Positions 35,080 through 45,413 of a DNA stretch of 64,000 nucleotides are shown piece by piece; position 1 is the first letter of the stretch, and the number at the start of each line of letters is the position of its first letter. The translations under genes and the position numbers were made by a program. This DNA comes from Anoxybacillus amylolyticus (GTDB lineage: Bacteria > Bacillota > Bacilli > Bacillales > Anoxybacillaceae). The DNA lies in NCBI RefSeq assembly GCF_001634285.1, contig NZ_CP015438.1, positions 1,500,001 to 1,564,000 on the forward strand. The letters run 5' to 3'. The notes beneath the pieces are model-generated. The model saw only the letters and a list, made by a program, of their open reading frames with translations, was not told where the DNA came from and made no database searches.

Positions 35080-36816
35080 ATGATTAGTCAACTTTCATGG
35101 AAAGTTGGAGGACAACAAGGGGAAGGTATCGAAAGTACAGGGGAAATATTCTCCATTGCTTTGAACCGCTTAGGGTATTATTTGTATGGATACCGCCATT
35201 TTTCTTCCCGTATTAAAGGTGGACATACGAACAACAAAATTCGTGTCAGCACAACGCAAGTTCGTTCGGTAGCGGATGATCTTGATATATTAGTAGCATT
35301 CGACCAAGAAACGATCGACTTCAATTTTCACGAACTTCGCGATGGCGGAATCGTTCTTGCAGATGCGAAGTTTAACCCGACGATTCCAGAAGGCACAAAT
35401 GTTACTTTGTATGCGGTTCCATTTACGGATATTGCAACAAATCTAGGAACATCACTTATGAAAAACATGGTTGCTGTTGGTGCTTCTAGCGCCGTGCTCG
35501 ACCTTGATATTGATGTTTACCAAGAAGTGGTGGAGGAAATTTTCAGTCGCAAAGGGCAACAGGTTGTTGAGAAAAATATGGAAGCGCTTCGAGCAGGCGC
35601 TCAGTTTATGAAAGAGCAGCTTGGTGATAGCATTCAAACGATGAAGCTTGAAAAAGCCGACGGGAAAAAGCGAATGTTCATGATCGGAAACGATGCAATC
35701 GCGCTTGGTGCGCTTGCAGCAGGCGCACGTTTCATGGCTGCCTATCCGATTACTCCAGCATCGGAAATTATGGAGTATTTAATTAAAAAGCTTCCGTCAT
35801 TAGGCGGTGCTGTCATTCAAACTGAAGACGAAATTGCTGCTTGTACGATGGCAATCGGTGCAAACTATGCAGGAGTGCGCACATTAACGGCGTCTGCTGG
35901 ACCAGGGCTTTCTTTAATGATGGAAGCAATCGGTCTTGCCGGGATGACAGAAACGCCAGTAGTTATCGTTAATACGCAACGCGGTGGTCCAAGTACAGGA
36001 TTGCCAACAAAGCAAGAACAATCTGACTTGATGGCGATGATTTACGGCACGCACGGCGAAATCCCGAAAATTGTGATTGCGCCAAGCACCGTCCAAGAAG
36101 CGTTTTACGATACAGTCGAAGCGTTTAACTTAGCGGAAGAATATCAATGCCCTGTCATCGTCTTATCTGATTTACAGCTTTCGCTTGGAAAACAAACGGT
36201 CGAACCGCTTGAATACGATAAAATTGAAATTCGTCGCGGCAAATTGGTAACAGGCGAACTTCCACTACTTCTAGGCAAAGAGAACTTTAAACGTTACGAA
36301 GTGACAGAAGATGGAATTTCCCCTCGCGTGCTCCCAGGAACACCCAACGGCATTCACCACGTCACAGGGGTTGAACATGCGGAAACAGGAAAGCCGTCTG
36401 AATCTGCCGCAAACCGCATCGCGCAAATGGATAAACGTTTACGAAAATTGAAACATTTGAAATTTAATATGCCGGTTCATAAACAAGTCAAGCATGAAGA
36501 GGCAGACGTGTTGCTTGTTGGTTTTAACTCGACGCGTGGGGCGATCGAAGAAGCGATGGAGCGCCTTGAATTAGATGGATTAAAAGTGAATCACGCGCAC
36601 ATTCGCCTCGTTCACCCGTTCCCGGCAGAGGAAATGTTACCGCTTGTCCAAACGGCGAAAAAAGTAATCGTTATAGAACAAAACGCAACAGGTCAATTGG
36701 CAAGCTTATTAAAAATGAATGTTGGACATGCACACAAAATTGTAAGTATCTTAAAATACGATGGCAACCCGTTCTTGCCAAATGAAGTTTATACAAAATG
36801 CAAGGAGTTGTTATAA
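35080..36816 (+). CDS. korA: 2-oxoacid:ferredoxin oxidoreductase, alpha (gamma-alpha fused) subunit
   Basis: Large subunit, 578 aa, of an enzyme that oxidatively decarboxylates a 2-oxoacid (2-oxoglutarate or similar) to the acyl-CoA, reducing ferredoxin. The first about 190 residues are the gamma domain (GGQQGEGIESTGEI), followed by the pyrimidine-binding alpha domain (AAYPITPASEIMEYL) and a C-terminal transketolase-like domain. AAAGGGGTG before the ATG. A TATAAT at 35028-35033 with a poor -35 is the likely promoter. korB follows and overlaps its ribosome site. Confidence 0.93.
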   Translation: MISQLSWKVGGQQGEGIESTGEIFSIALNRLGYYLYGYRHFSSRIKGGHTNNKIRVSTTQVRSVADDLDILVAFDQETIDFNFHELRDGGIVLADAKFNPTIPEGTNVTLYAVPFTDIATNLGTSLMKNMVAVGASSAVLDLDIDVYQEVVEEIFSRKGQQVVEKNMEALRAGAQFMKEQLGDSIQTMKLEKADGKKRMFMIGNDAIALGALAAGARFMAAYPITPASEIMEYLIKKLPSLGGAVIQTEDEIAACTMAIGANYAGVRTLTASAGPGLSLMMEAIGLAGMTETPVVIVNTQRGGPSTGLPTKQEQSDLMAMIYGTHGEIPKIVIAPSTVQEAFYDTVEAFNLAEEYQCPVIVLSDLQLSLGKQTVEPLEYDKIEIRRGKLVTGELPLLLGKENFKRYEVTEDGISPRVLPGTPNGIHHVTGVEHAETGKPSESAANRIAQMDKRLRKLKHLKFNMPVHKQVKHEEADVLLVGFNSTRGAIEEAMERLELDGLKVNHAHIRLVHPFPAEEMLPLVQTAKKVIVIEQNATGQLASLLKMNVGHAHKIVSILKYDGNPFLPNEVYTKCKELL

Positions 36817-36818
36817 TC

Positions 36819-37685
36819 ATGGCGACGTTTAAGGATTTTCGTAATGACGTGAAACCGAACTGGTGTCCAGGATGCGGTGACTTCTCTGTTCAAGCGGCGA
36901 TTCAGCGAGCTGCGGCTAACGTTGGCTTAGAGCCGCATCAGCTAGCGATCGTTTCTGGTATCGGTTGCTCAGGGCGGATTTCTGGCTACATTCATTCCTA
37001 CGGATTCCACGGCATTCATGGTCGGGCATTGCCGATTGCGCAAGGAGTAAAAATGGCGAACCGAGATTTAACGGTCATAGCAGCTGGTGGTGACGGCGAC
37101 GGATTTGCTATCGGGACGGGGCATACGATTCATGCCATTCGCCGCAATATCGACATTACGTACATCGTCATGGACAACCAAATTTACGGCTTAACAAAAG
37201 GGCAAACATCGCCGCGAAGTGAAGTTGGATTTAAAACAAAAAGTACGCCACAAGGTTCAGTAGAACCAGCACTTTCCATTATGGAAATGGCGATTAGTGC
37301 AGGTGCCACATTTGTGGCGCAGAGCTTTTCGAGCGACTTAAAAGAGTTGACGCAACTTATTGAAGAAGGAATTAAACATAAAGGTTTTTCGCTAATTAAC
37401 GTATTCAGCCCATGTGTTACGTATAATAAAGTGAACACGTATGACTGGTTCAAAGAACATTTAGTCAGCTTGAGCACGATCGAAGGGTACGATCCATCGA
37501 ATCGCGATATGGCAATGCAAACGTTGATGAAACATAAAGGGCTCGTTACGGGGCTTATTTATCAAAACAAAGAACAAAAATCGTACCAAGACCTCGCTCA
37601 CGGGTACAGCCAAACACCGCTTGTTGACGCGGATTTACAATTAAGCAAAGAAAAATTCGATCAGCTTGTTGGCGAATTTATGTAA
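36819..37685 (+). CDS. korB: 2-oxoacid:ferredoxin oxidoreductase, beta subunit
   Basis: TPP-binding partner of KorA, 288 aa. NWCPGCGDFSVQ holds Cys ligands of a [4Fe-4S] cluster; GGDGDGFAIG with the later Asn is the TPP/Mg motif; the third cluster Cys is probably in FSPCVTYN. The ATG at 36819 follows AAGGAG by 11 nt. The two genes form an operon closed by a terminator. An oxygen-sensitive route for 2-oxoacids in an aerobe is typical of Geobacillus-like genomes. Confidence 0.93.
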   Translation: MATFKDFRNDVKPNWCPGCGDFSVQAAIQRAAANVGLEPHQLAIVSGIGCSGRISGYIHSYGFHGIHGRALPIAQGVKMANRDLTVIAAGGDGDGFAIGTGHTIHAIRRNIDITYIVMDNQIYGLTKGQTSPRSEVGFKTKSTPQGSVEPALSIMEMAISAGATFVAQSFSSDLKELTQLIEEGIKHKGFSLINVFSPCVTYNKVNTYDWFKEHLVSLSTIEGYDPSNRDMAMQTLMKHKGLVTGLIYQNKEQKSYQDLAHGYSQTPLVDADLQLSKEKFDQLVGEFM

Positions 37686-37697
37686 TGGAAACACTTC

Positions 37698-37733
37698 ACT
37701 CCTAACTGGGCATTGTCCGGTTAGGAGTTTTTT
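37698..37733 (+). terminator. Terminator after korB
   Basis: ACTCCTAAC / GTTAGGAGT stem with a 16-18 nt inner part and T6. Confidence 0.85.
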
Positions 37734-37742
37734 GTTATGATG

Positions 37743-37770
37743 AATTGTTCGAGTACTCACTTGAACAATT
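37743..37770. promoter_or_regulatory. Inverted repeat upstream of miaB promoter
   Basis: AATTGTTC and GAACAATT flank GAGTACTC, itself a perfect 8-bp palindrome (37751-37758). Located 13 nt before the -35 of the miaB promoter. It could bind an unknown regulator or just fold. Confidence 0.4.
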
Positions 37771-37782
37771 TAGTGAACACTA

Positions 37783-37811
37783 TTGTTTCATAGACAGACA
37801 AATTATATACT
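37783..37811 (+). promoter_or_regulatory. Promoter of miaB
   Basis: TTGTTT, 17 nt, TATACT; about 39 nt before the miaB ATG. Confidence 0.55.
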
Positions 37812-37849
37812 ATGATAGTGTGCAATTGTTTGAAAGAAAGGAGATTGTT

Positions 37850-39418
37850 ATGAACGAAAAACAACGACTAGAACAAACAGGACAAATCCAAACAGGCTAT
37901 CCAACGGACAAAAAATCCGCTTTGGATGAATTAAAGCAAAAAACAAGCAAAGATTATGAGAAATACTTTTCGACCGTGTTTATTCCCCCAAGCTTAAAAG
38001 ACGCGAAAAAGCGCGGGAAAGAAGAAGTCAAATACCATAAAGACTTTGCCATTCCGGAAGAGTTTCGTGGCATGGGGAACGGACGCAAGTTTTATATTCG
38101 CACATACGGTTGCCAAATGAACGAACATGACACCGAAGTAATGGCAGGTATTTTTATGGCGCTTGGATACGAACCGACGGATCGGCCGGAACAGGCGAAC
38201 GTCATTTTGTTGAACACATGTGCCATCCGTGAAAATGCAGAAAATAAAGTATTTGGCGAAATTGGGCATTTAAAGCCACTGAAGCAAAACAACCCAGACT
38301 TGTTGCTTGGCGTATGCGGCTGTATGTCACAAGAAGAATCGGTCGTTAATAAAATTTTGAAACAATACCAATACGTTGATATGATTTTTGGCACACACAA
38401 CATTCATCGATTGCCGTACATTTTAAAAGAAGCGTATATGTCGAAAGAAATGGTCGTCGAAGTATGGTCAAAAGAAGGAGACGTCATCGAAAACTTGCCG
38501 AAAGTGCGCAAAGGCAACATTAAAGCATGGGTCAATATTATGTACGGATGTGACAAGTTTTGTACGTACTGCATCGTTCCGTATACGCGCGGAAAAGAGC
38601 GAAGCCGTCGTCCGGAAGACATCATTCAAGAAGTACGCCATTTAGCAGCGCAAGGCTATCAAGAAATTACGCTTCTCGGACAAAACGTAAACGCATACGG
38701 AAAAGATTTTACCGATATGACCTATGGCCTTGGCGATTTGATGGATGAACTTCGCAAAATTGACATTCCACGTATTCGTTTTACGACAAGCCATCCGCGC
38801 GATTTCGATGACCGCTTAATCGAAGTGCTCGCCAAAGGCGGTAACTTAGTCGAACACATTCATTTGCCAGTGCAATCCGGAAGCAGCGAAGTGTTGAAAA
38901 TGATGGCGCGCAAATATACGCGTGAGCAATATTTAGAGCTTGTTCGCAAAATTAAAGCAGCGATTCCAGGAGTGGCGCTCACAACAGACATTATCGTTGG
39001 CTTCCCGAACGAAACGGATGAGCAATTTGAAGAGACGTTGTCGCTTTATCGCGAAGTCGAGTTCGATTCAGCATTTACGTTCATTTATTCACCGCGCGAA
39101 GGCACACCGGCAGCGAAAATGGAAGACAACGTGCCGATGGAAGTGAAAAAAGAGCGCCTACAGCGCCTAAACGCGCTTGTGAATGAAATTTCCGCAAAAA
39201 AATTGAAGGAATATGAAGGGCAAATTGTCGAAGTATTAGTGGAAGGAGAAAGCAAAAACAATGCGGATGTCCTTGCTGGCTATACGCGCAAAAACAAGCT
39301 CGTCAACTTTATCGGTCCGAAATCAGCGATCGGCAAACTAGTGAAGGTGCGTATTACAGAAGCGAAAACATGGACACTGAACGGGGAAATGGTAGAAGAA
39401 GCGATTGAGGTGAAATAA
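37850..39418 (+). CDS. miaB: tRNA-2-methylthio-N6-isopentenyladenosine37 synthase MiaB
   Basis: Radical-SAM methylthiotransferase that adds the ms2 group to i6A37 of tRNAs, 522 aa. The N-terminal UPF0004 domain has Cys in [18 protein letters not shown] and [10 protein letters not shown]; the radical SAM cluster is [10 protein letters not shown]; a TRAM domain ends the protein. A lysine-rich extension of about 65 residues before the first domain is normal for Bacillus MiaB. The ATG at 37850 follows GAAAGGAG. ricA starts 1 nt after the stop. Its substrate is made by miaA, also in this window. Confidence 0.95.
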   Translation: MNEKQRLEQTGQIQTGYPTDKKSALDELKQKTSKDYEKYFSTVFIPPSLKDAKKRGKEEVKYHKDFAIPEEFRGMGNGRKFYIRTYGCQMNEHDTEVMAGIFMALGYEPTDRPEQANVILLNTCAIRENAENKVFGEIGHLKPLKQNNPDLLLGVCGCMSQEESVVNKILKQYQYVDMIFGTHNIHRLPYILKEAYMSKEMVVEVWSKEGDVIENLPKVRKGNIKAWVNIMYGCDKFCTYCIVPYTRGKERSRRPEDIIQEVRHLAAQGYQEITLLGQNVNAYGKDFTDMTYGLGDLMDELRKIDIPRIRFTTSHPRDFDDRLIEVLAKGGNLVEHIHLPVQSGSSEVLKMMARKYTREQYLELVRKIKAAIPGVALTTDIIVGFPNETDEQFEETLSLYREVEFDSAFTFIYSPREGTPAAKMEDNVPMEVKKERLQRLNALVNEISAKKLKEYEGQIVEVLVEGESKNNADVLAGYTRKNKLVNFIGPKSAIGKLVKVRITEAKTWTLNGEMVEEAIEVK

Positions 39419-39419
39419 G

Positions 39420-39863
39420 ATGGCAAAGTACACGAGAGACGATATTTTAGCACAGGCGAAAGAATTGGCGAAAATGATTGCCGAAACAGAAGAAGTCGAC
39501 TTTTTCAAACGAGCGGAAGAAAAAATTAACCAAAACGAAAAAGTGCGGGCGATGATTCAACAAATTAAGTCATTGCAAAAACAAGCGGTTAATTTGCAAC
39601 ATTACGGCAAACATGAAGCGTTGAAAAAAGTTGAGGCGGAAATTGATGTGATTTACGAACAACTTGCGCAAATCCCGATTGTCGATGAATTTCAACAATC
39701 GCAAATGGAAGTAAATGATTTGTTGCAATTGGTCGCTTCAACCATTTCAAAAACAGTAACAGATGAAATTATCACGTCAACAGGTGGCGATTTATTGCGC
39801 GGAGAAACAGGCGCGCAAATGAAAAGCAGCCATGACTGTGGGAGCGGTTGCGGCTGCCACTAA
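39420..39863 (+). CDS. ricA: RicA (YmcA), RNase Y specificity factor
   Basis: Helical protein of 147 aa (DUF964/YlbF family) that with RicF and RicT forms a complex carrying [4Fe-4S] clusters, needed for sporulation, competence and biofilm control and for RNase Y-dependent processing. The C-terminal Cys-rich tail SHDCGSGCGCH is the expected cluster ligand region. Close behind miaB, which uses the same cluster chemistry. Terminator follows. Confidence 0.93.
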   Translation: MAKYTRDDILAQAKELAKMIAETEEVDFFKRAEEKINQNEKVRAMIQQIKSLQKQAVNLQHYGKHEALKKVEAEIDVIYEQLAQIPIVDEFQQSQMEVNDLLQLVASTISKTVTDEIITSTGGDLLRGETGAQMKSSHDCGSGCGCH

Positions 39864-39869
39864 AGCTAC

Positions 39870-39900
39870 TAAAAAGACGCTTTTTCGGGCGTCTTTTTTT
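39870..39900 (+). terminator. Terminator after ricA
   Basis: AAAAGACGC / GCGTCTTTT stem with T7. Confidence 0.88.
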
Positions 39901-39984
39901 ACTGTGAAAATAACGGATCTATGTGCGGGTAATTTCATCAATGGATGAAGAGAAATTTTTTCCCATCGATGTTTTATTTCCCAG

Positions 39985-40140
39985 TCGCCTCCGCTTTTCG
40001 TGTTGGCTAGCTACGAACTAACATCCTCCTCCGCGGTTGCTTTCTCCGTCGACGTGCAAGGCACGTCTCGTCGAAAGTCCTCGCTTCCGTCGGATGTTTC
40101 CTTGGCTGCTATCGCCAAGGACCGTTCTCCGCTTTTCGTA
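39985..40140 (+). repeat. Structured intergenic repeat-like element before cotE
   Basis: The 407-nt ricA-cotE gap is largely filled by this. CCGCTTTTC occurs at both ends (39991-39999 and 40129-40137), with GGCTAGCTACG near the first. Internal hairpins GACGTGC/GCACGTC (40051-40067) and CCTTGGC/GCCAAGG (40100-40120). Pyrimidine-rich on this strand and without a plausible gene. It resembles the element at 7140-7320. Confidence 0.5.
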
Positions 40141-40150
40141 AAAAATAAGT

Positions 40151-40177
40151 ACATATTTGGGCAGACCGGCATACAAT
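40151..40177 (+). promoter_or_regulatory. SigE promoter of cotE (P1)
   Basis: ACATATT, 12 nt, CATACAAT. The -10 is a perfect SigE box; spacing is 1 nt short of the usual. B. subtilis cotE also has a SigE promoter. Confidence 0.7.
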
Positions 40178-40209
40178 GAACTATACGGATTTATTTCTAC
40201 ACTTATGTG

Positions 40210-40237
40210 CACATTAGGCGCAGTGATGCATAGGATG
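40210..40237 (+). promoter_or_regulatory. SigK-like promoter of cotE (P2)
   Basis: CACA (40210-40213), 15 nt, CATAGGATG (40229-40237); fits SigK, as the second cotE promoter does in B. subtilis. Confidence 0.55.
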
Positions 40238-40270
40238 AAATGAAGATTCATTGGAGGAGGGTTTGCTCGT

Positions 40271-40813
40271 ATGTCTGGATACAGAGAGATTATTACAAAA
40301 GCTGTAGTGGCGAAAGGGCGCAAGTTTGTGCAATCTACCCATACCATTACCGCGCCGAATCGTCCGTCTAGCATTTTAGGCTGCTGGATTATTAACCATC
40401 GCTATGATGCGAAAAAACGAGGCCGTACGATCGAAATTCATGGACATTACGACGTGAACGTCTGGTATTCGTATCATAACAATACGAAAACAGAAGTCGT
40501 GAGTGAAACCGTTTCGTATACGGCGGTTGTACGGTTAAAATATCGGGACGATGAGAACGTCGTCAGCGATGATCATGACATTATTGTTCGTGTCATCCAG
40601 CAACCGAATTGCCTCGAATGTACGATTGCGTCAAATGGCAATAAAATTAATGTGGAAGTGGAAAAAGAGTTCGCTGCCGAAGTCATCGGCGAAACGAAAG
40701 TATGGGTATCGATTCATCCGGACGGACATGACGAAGATGATTTTGACTACGATGTCGACGAAGAATTAGAAAATTTAACGTCAGATTTATTGCTTGGCGA
40801 TGACGATAACTAG
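40271..40813 (+). CDS. cotE: Spore outer-coat morphogenetic protein CotE
   Basis: Organises assembly of the outer spore coat on the surface of the forespore, 180 aa. [19 protein letters not shown] and the beta-rich centre match the family; the C-terminal tail is strongly acidic ([20 protein letters not shown]), which binds other coat proteins. GGAGGAGGG upstream of the ATG. Preceded by SigE- and SigK-type promoters and followed by its own terminator. Confidence 0.96.
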   Translation: MSGYREIITKAVVAKGRKFVQSTHTITAPNRPSSILGCWIINHRYDAKKRGRTIEIHGHYDVNVWYSYHNNTKTEVVSETVSYTAVVRLKYRDDENVVSDDHDIIVRVIQQPNCLECTIASNGNKINVEVEKEFAAEVIGETKVWVSIHPDGHDEDDFDYDVDEELENLTSDLLLGDDDN

Positions 40814-40836
40814 GAAGTTTCTTTCCTAGTTTTTTC
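40808..40836 (+). terminator. Terminator after cotE
   Basis: AACTAGGAA / TTCCTAGTT, loop GTTTCT, then TTTT. It includes the stop codon. Confidence 0.9.
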
Positions 40837-40891
40837 TTTTGTCCCTTGCTATAATAAAAAGGCATAAAAAAGCAATGGTTGGAGGAGAAAC

Positions 40892-43459
40892 ATGGCTACG
40901 TACACGCCAATGATTCAACAATATTTAGACATTAAGGCACAATACCAAGATGCCTTTTTATTTTTTCGCCTCGGCGATTTTTACGAAATGTTTTTTGATG
41001 ACGCCATTAAAGCTGCTCATGAACTAGAGATTACGCTAACAAGCCGTGATGGAGGCACGGAAGAACGCATTCCGATGTGCGGCGTACCGTACCATTCTGC
41101 GCAAGGATATATTGAACAACTCATTCAAAAAGGATATAAAGTCGCTATTTGCGAGCAAGTGGAGGACCCGAAAACCGCCAAAGGGGTCGTGCGACGCGAA
41201 GTCGTTCAACTCATTACCCCAGGAACGGTGATGGAAGGGAAGCAGCTTTCGGATAAAGAAAACAACTATTTAGCTACGATAACATCGTTTGCTGATGGCA
41301 CATACGGCTTTGCGTATGCTGATTTATCTACCGGGGAAAGCCGCGTGACACTCCTTTCATCGATGGAGGAAGTATGGAATGAATTATATGCAACAGGGGC
41401 GCGTGAAGTGGTCGTTGCTTCTCATTTCGCTGAAGAGCTACATCAAAAAGGAAAAGAGCGAGCTGATTTTACGATTTCTCTTGAAGACGATACAACAACG
41501 AATTTCCTGCCAGACATCGCACGTCCGTTAGTAGACGAAAAAGCGAAAGTAACGTTTGCTCGCTTATTTCACTATTTAGTAAAAACGCAAAAACGAAGCC
41601 TTGACCATTTGCAGCCTGTGCAACTGTACGAAATACATCAATATATGAAACTAGACGTTTATTCTAAGCGAAACCTTGAATTAACGGAAACGATTCGGAC
41701 GAAAGGACGGAATGGTTCGCTTTTATGGCTGCTCGATGAAACAATGACTGCGATGGGAGGTCGCTTATTAAAACAGTGGATTGACCGGCCGCTATTGCAA
41801 CGTGAGAAAATCGAGCGACGGTTACAGCTAGTCGAGACGTTACTTATGTATTATTTTGAGCGGCAAGAATTGCGCAATTTGCTTCGCCACGTCTATGATT
41901 TAGAGCGATTAGCTGGTCGTGTTGCATTCGGCAACGTTAACGCCCGCGACTTAATTCAACTAAAAAAATCGCTTCAACAAGTGCCGGCAATTCGAGCAGT
42001 CGTGGAGCAATTAGACAATGACAACGCAAAACAGCTTGCTCGCTCCATTGACCCGTGCAGCGAGCTAGTCGAGCTGTTAGAAAACGCGATTGATGACAAT
42101 CCGCCACTTTCAGTGAAAGAAGGCGGCGTTATTAAAGACGGATATGACGACATGCTCGATCGATTCCGTGATGCGAGCCGAAACGGCAAAACATGGATTG
42201 CCCAACTCGAACAGAAAGAACGGGAGCTAACGGGCATTAAATCATTAAAAATCGGCTACAACCGCGTGTTTGGCTACTATATCGAAGTGACGAAAGCGAA
42301 TTTGCACTTATTGCCGGAAGGACGATATGAACGCAAGCAGACGTTAGCGAACGCCGAACGGTTTGTCACACAAGAATTAAAAGAAAAAGAAGCGCTTATT
42401 TTAGAAGCGGAAGAAAAAAGCATGGAATTGGAGTATGCGTTGTTTGTGTCCATTCGCGAACAAGTAAAACAATTCATCCCACGCTTGCAGCAATTAGCGA
42501 AAATCATTAGCGAACTAGACGTATTGCAATGTTTTGCGACCGTAAGCGAAGAAAACCGCTATACAAAACCACGTTTTTCCGATAATCGGGAATTGGTGGT
42601 GAAAAATGGACGCCATCCGGTCGTCGAAAAAGTGCTCGGGGCACAAAGATATGTCCCAAACGACTGCTTGATGAATGCCGAACGGGAAGTATTGCTTATT
42701 ACAGGACCGAATATGTCGGGGAAAAGCACATACATGCGTCAAATTGCCCTAACCGCTATTTTAGCGCAAATCGGTTGTTTCGTTCCAGCAGATGAAGCGG
42801 TATTGCCGATTTTTGACCAAGTGTTTACCCGCATTGGCGCTGCGGACGATTTAGTATCGGGGCAAAGCACGTTTATGGTCGAAATGTTAGAAGCGCGGAA
42901 CGCCATCGTTCACGCCACCCCTCGCAGCCTTATTTTATTTGATGAAATCGGGCGCGGCACATCGACATATGACGGCATGGCGCTAGCGCAAGCGATGATT
43001 GAATACGTTCATGATAAAATTGGAGCCAAAACGCTCTTTAGCACACATTACCACGAACTAACGGTGCTAGAGCAGTCGCTTGCAAAATTAAAAAACGTGC
43101 ATGTGAGCGCGATTGAAGAAAATGGGAAAGTCGTCTTTCTCCATAAAATTGAAGACGGACCAGCGGATAAAAGCTATGGCATTCACGTTGCACAATTGGC
43201 GGAGCTTCCGCCGGAATTAATCGCGCGGGCGAAAGAAATTTTAGCTGAACTTGAACAGCCGGTATATAGCGAACGCTCGCTTCAGAAAACGGCGTTTGAA
43301 CAACTAAGCATGTTTGTCGAAGAAGAAACGCCGAAAGAACCACCGCTTTCGAAAAAAGAAAAGCAGGCGCTCGCAGCCTTAAAATCATTAAACTTATTAG
43401 AAATGACCCCATTGCAAGCACTAAATCAATTATACGAAATTCAAAAGTTGCTGAAGTAA
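40892..43459 (+). CDS. mutS: DNA mismatch repair protein MutS
   Basis: Recognises mismatches and small loops, 855 aa. The mismatch-reading FYE motif is in LGDFYEMFF (residue about 30), Walker [10 protein letters not shown] near 613, Walker [17 protein letters not shown], and a QLSMF beta-clamp-binding motif in the C-terminal linker. TTGGAGGAG ribosome site before the ATG. mutL follows 12 nt after the stop, forming the usual mutSL operon. Confidence 0.97.
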   Translation: MATYTPMIQQYLDIKAQYQDAFLFFRLGDFYEMFFDDAIKAAHELEITLTSRDGGTEERIPMCGVPYHSAQGYIEQLIQKGYKVAICEQVEDPKTAKGVVRREVVQLITPGTVMEGKQLSDKENNYLATITSFADGTYGFAYADLSTGESRVTLLSSMEEVWNELYATGAREVVVASHFAEELHQKGKERADFTISLEDDTTTNFLPDIARPLVDEKAKVTFARLFHYLVKTQKRSLDHLQPVQLYEIHQYMKLDVYSKRNLELTETIRTKGRNGSLLWLLDETMTAMGGRLLKQWIDRPLLQREKIERRLQLVETLLMYYFERQELRNLLRHVYDLERLAGRVAFGNVNARDLIQLKKSLQQVPAIRAVVEQLDNDNAKQLARSIDPCSELVELLENAIDDNPPLSVKEGGVIKDGYDDMLDRFRDASRNGKTWIAQLEQKERELTGIKSLKIGYNRVFGYYIEVTKANLHLLPEGRYERKQTLANAERFVTQELKEKEALILEAEEKSMELEYALFVSIREQVKQFIPRLQQLAKIISELDVLQCFATVSEENRYTKPRFSDNRELVVKNGRHPVVEKVLGAQRYVPNDCLMNAEREVLLITGPNMSGKSTYMRQIALTAILAQIGCFVPADEAVLPIFDQVFTRIGAADDLVSGQSTFMVEMLEARNAIVHATPRSLILFDEIGRGTSTYDGMALAQAMIEYVHDKIGAKTLFSTHYHELTVLEQSLAKLKNVHVSAIEENGKVVFLHKIEDGPADKSYGIHVAQLAELPPELIARAKEILAELEQPVYSERSLQKTAFEQLSMFVEEETPKEPPLSKKEKQALAALKSLNLLEMTPLQALNQLYEIQKLLK

Positions 43460-43471
43460 GGAGGTGGGATA

Positions 43472-45316
43472 GTGGGGAAAATTCGCAAACTCGATGACCA
43501 TCTATCGAATAAAATTGCCGCGGGAGAAGTCGTCGAGCGTCCCGCCTCGGTCGTCAAAGAGCTTGTCGAAAACGCGATTGACGCCAATAGTACAGTCATT
43601 GAAATCGAATTGGAAGAAGCAGGGCTAGCGAAAATTCGCATCATTGATAACGGCGATGGAATGGAAGAAGAAGACTGCCTGCTCGCGTTTGAGCGACATG
43701 CGACAAGCAAAATTAAAGACGAACACGATTTATTTCGCATTCGTACGCTCGGTTTTCGTGGCGAGGCGCTACCGAGCATCGCTTCCGTTGCCGAAGTAGA
43801 AATGAAAACGAGCACAGGCAACAGCCCAGGGACGCTTGTTTTGTTAAAAGGTGGTCAACTCGTCAAACACGAGCGGACAAGCAGTCGAAAGGGAACGGAA
43901 ATAACGGTCTCTCATCTTTTTTACAACACACCTGCAAGATTAAAATATATGAAAACCGTTCATACGGAACTTGGTCACGTCACCGATGTTGTCAACCGGT
44001 TGGCGTTAGCCCATCCTTCTATTTCGTTTCGTTTGCGCCACCATGGCAAAACGTTGCTTGCGACAAACGGAAACGGCGACGTTCGCCACGTATTAGCGGC
44101 GATCTATGGAATCGAAGTCGCGAAAAAAATGATCCCGATTCAAGCGCAATCGCTTGATTTTACGATTAAAGGATACATTTCGCTGCCAGAAGTGACGCGC
44201 GCCTCGCGCAGCTATATCTCGACCATTGTCAACGGTCGTTATGTACGAAACATGCCGCTAATGAAAGCAGTGGAGGCTGGGTATCATACGCTTTTGCCCA
44301 TTGGACGCTACCCGATTGTTCTCCTTTCGATCGAGATGGATCCGTTGTTAGTCGACGTAAACGTTCATCCAGCGAAATTAGAAGTACGTTTTAGCAAAGA
44401 AGCGGAGTTGAACCAGTTGGTGGAAACGGCAATCCGGCAAGCGTTGCAGACGCAACCGTTAATTCCGGAAGTGACGGTAAAGCGACGAGAAGCTCCGAAA
44501 GCCGAACAGCGCGCGTTTTCGTTGGAACATGTCGTGAAAGAATCGACTGTCATACCGCAAACACCGCCTATTAGTTGGCGCAAAGAACAGGAACGACCGC
44601 AAGAACCACTAGAAGCAGCGGATGAGAAAGTGTTATTAAAGACAAACGAAAAAAAATGGCGCACACCACTAATGGACGAAGTAGCGGAGGTGAATGAAGG
44701 GCAGCGAGTAGAGGAAAGTGAACGTAAAAAAGAGCGCATCCCACCACTTTATCCGATCGGCCAGTTGCACGGCACATATATTTTAGCGCAAAACGAAAAT
44801 GGACTATATATTATCGACCAACACGCCGCGCAAGAACGGATTAAATACGAATATTTCCGCGAAAAGGTGGCGAACGTCACGAACGACGTGCAGCAGCTGC
44901 TCGTCCCGCTTACGTTCCATTATCCAAAAAACGAGTATTTGCTTATCGACGCGCATCGTGAATTATTAGCGCAATGTGGCGTGTTTTTAGAACCGTTTGG
45001 TCAGCATACGTTTATTGTGCGCGAACATCCTGTGTGGTTTCCAAAAGGGGAAGAAGCGGCAATTATTGAGGAAATGATTGAGCAAGTGTTGACGATGAAA
45101 AAAGTCGATATCGGACAGTTGCGTGAAAAAGCGGCGATTGTCATGAGTTGCAAACAATCGATTAAAGCAAACCATCATTTGCGCCAAGAGGAAATGTTTG
45201 TGTTACTAGAGTCGCTTCGTAATGCGACTGACCCGTTTACTTGTCCGCACGGCCGCCCAATTATTCTTCATTTTTCGACGTATGAATTAGAAAAAATGTT
45301 TAAGCGGGTCATGTAG
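43472..45316 (+). CDS. mutL: DNA mismatch repair protein MutL
   Basis: GHKL ATPase of mismatch repair, 614 aa. ATP-binding motifs ENAIDAN, DNGDGM and [13 protein letters not shown] are in the first about 110 residues. The C-terminal half has the nicking-endonuclease motif [12 protein letters not shown] plus [11 protein letters not shown] and CPHGRPI, so this MutL should cut DNA itself, as expected where MutH is absent. GTG start with a strong AAGGAGGTG site. A terminator follows. Confidence 0.96.
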   Translation: MGKIRKLDDHLSNKIAAGEVVERPASVVKELVENAIDANSTVIEIELEEAGLAKIRIIDNGDGMEEEDCLLAFERHATSKIKDEHDLFRIRTLGFRGEALPSIASVAEVEMKTSTGNSPGTLVLLKGGQLVKHERTSSRKGTEITVSHLFYNTPARLKYMKTVHTELGHVTDVVNRLALAHPSISFRLRHHGKTLLATNGNGDVRHVLAAIYGIEVAKKMIPIQAQSLDFTIKGYISLPEVTRASRSYISTIVNGRYVRNMPLMKAVEAGYHTLLPIGRYPIVLLSIEMDPLLVDVNVHPAKLEVRFSKEAELNQLVETAIRQALQTQPLIPEVTVKRREAPKAEQRAFSLEHVVKESTVIPQTPPISWRKEQERPQEPLEAADEKVLLKTNEKKWRTPLMDEVAEVNEGQRVEESERKKERIPPLYPIGQLHGTYILAQNENGLYIIDQHAAQERIKYEYFREKVANVTNDVQQLLVPLTFHYPKNEYLLIDAHRELLAQCGVFLEPFGQHTFIVREHPVWFPKGEEAAIIEEMIEQVLTMKKVDIGQLREKAAIVMSCKQSIKANHHLRQEEMFVLLESLRNATDPFTCPHGRPIILHFSTYELEKMFKRVM

Positions 45317-45318
45317 AG

Positions 45319-45349
45319 GAAAAGCCCTTTCTAATGAAGGGTTTTTCTT
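45319..45349 (+). terminator. Terminator after mutL
   Basis: 11-bp stem GAAAAGCCCTT / AAGGGTTTTTC (one G-T pair), then TTT. Confidence 0.85.
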
Positions 45350-45400
45350 TTGTAGAAAAACAACATCATCGTGTAAAATAAAGTATTCGATAATTATCGA
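45350..45400 (+). promoter_or_regulatory. Promoter with 14-bp operator-like palindrome
   Basis: TTGTAG (45350-45355), 18 nt, TAAAAT (45374-45379). Perfect palindrome TCGATAATTATCGA at 45387-45400 covers the predicted transcription start. That is where a repressor would bind to control an exporter gene. Confidence 0.6.
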
Positions 45401-45413
45401 GGGGGTTGGAAGT

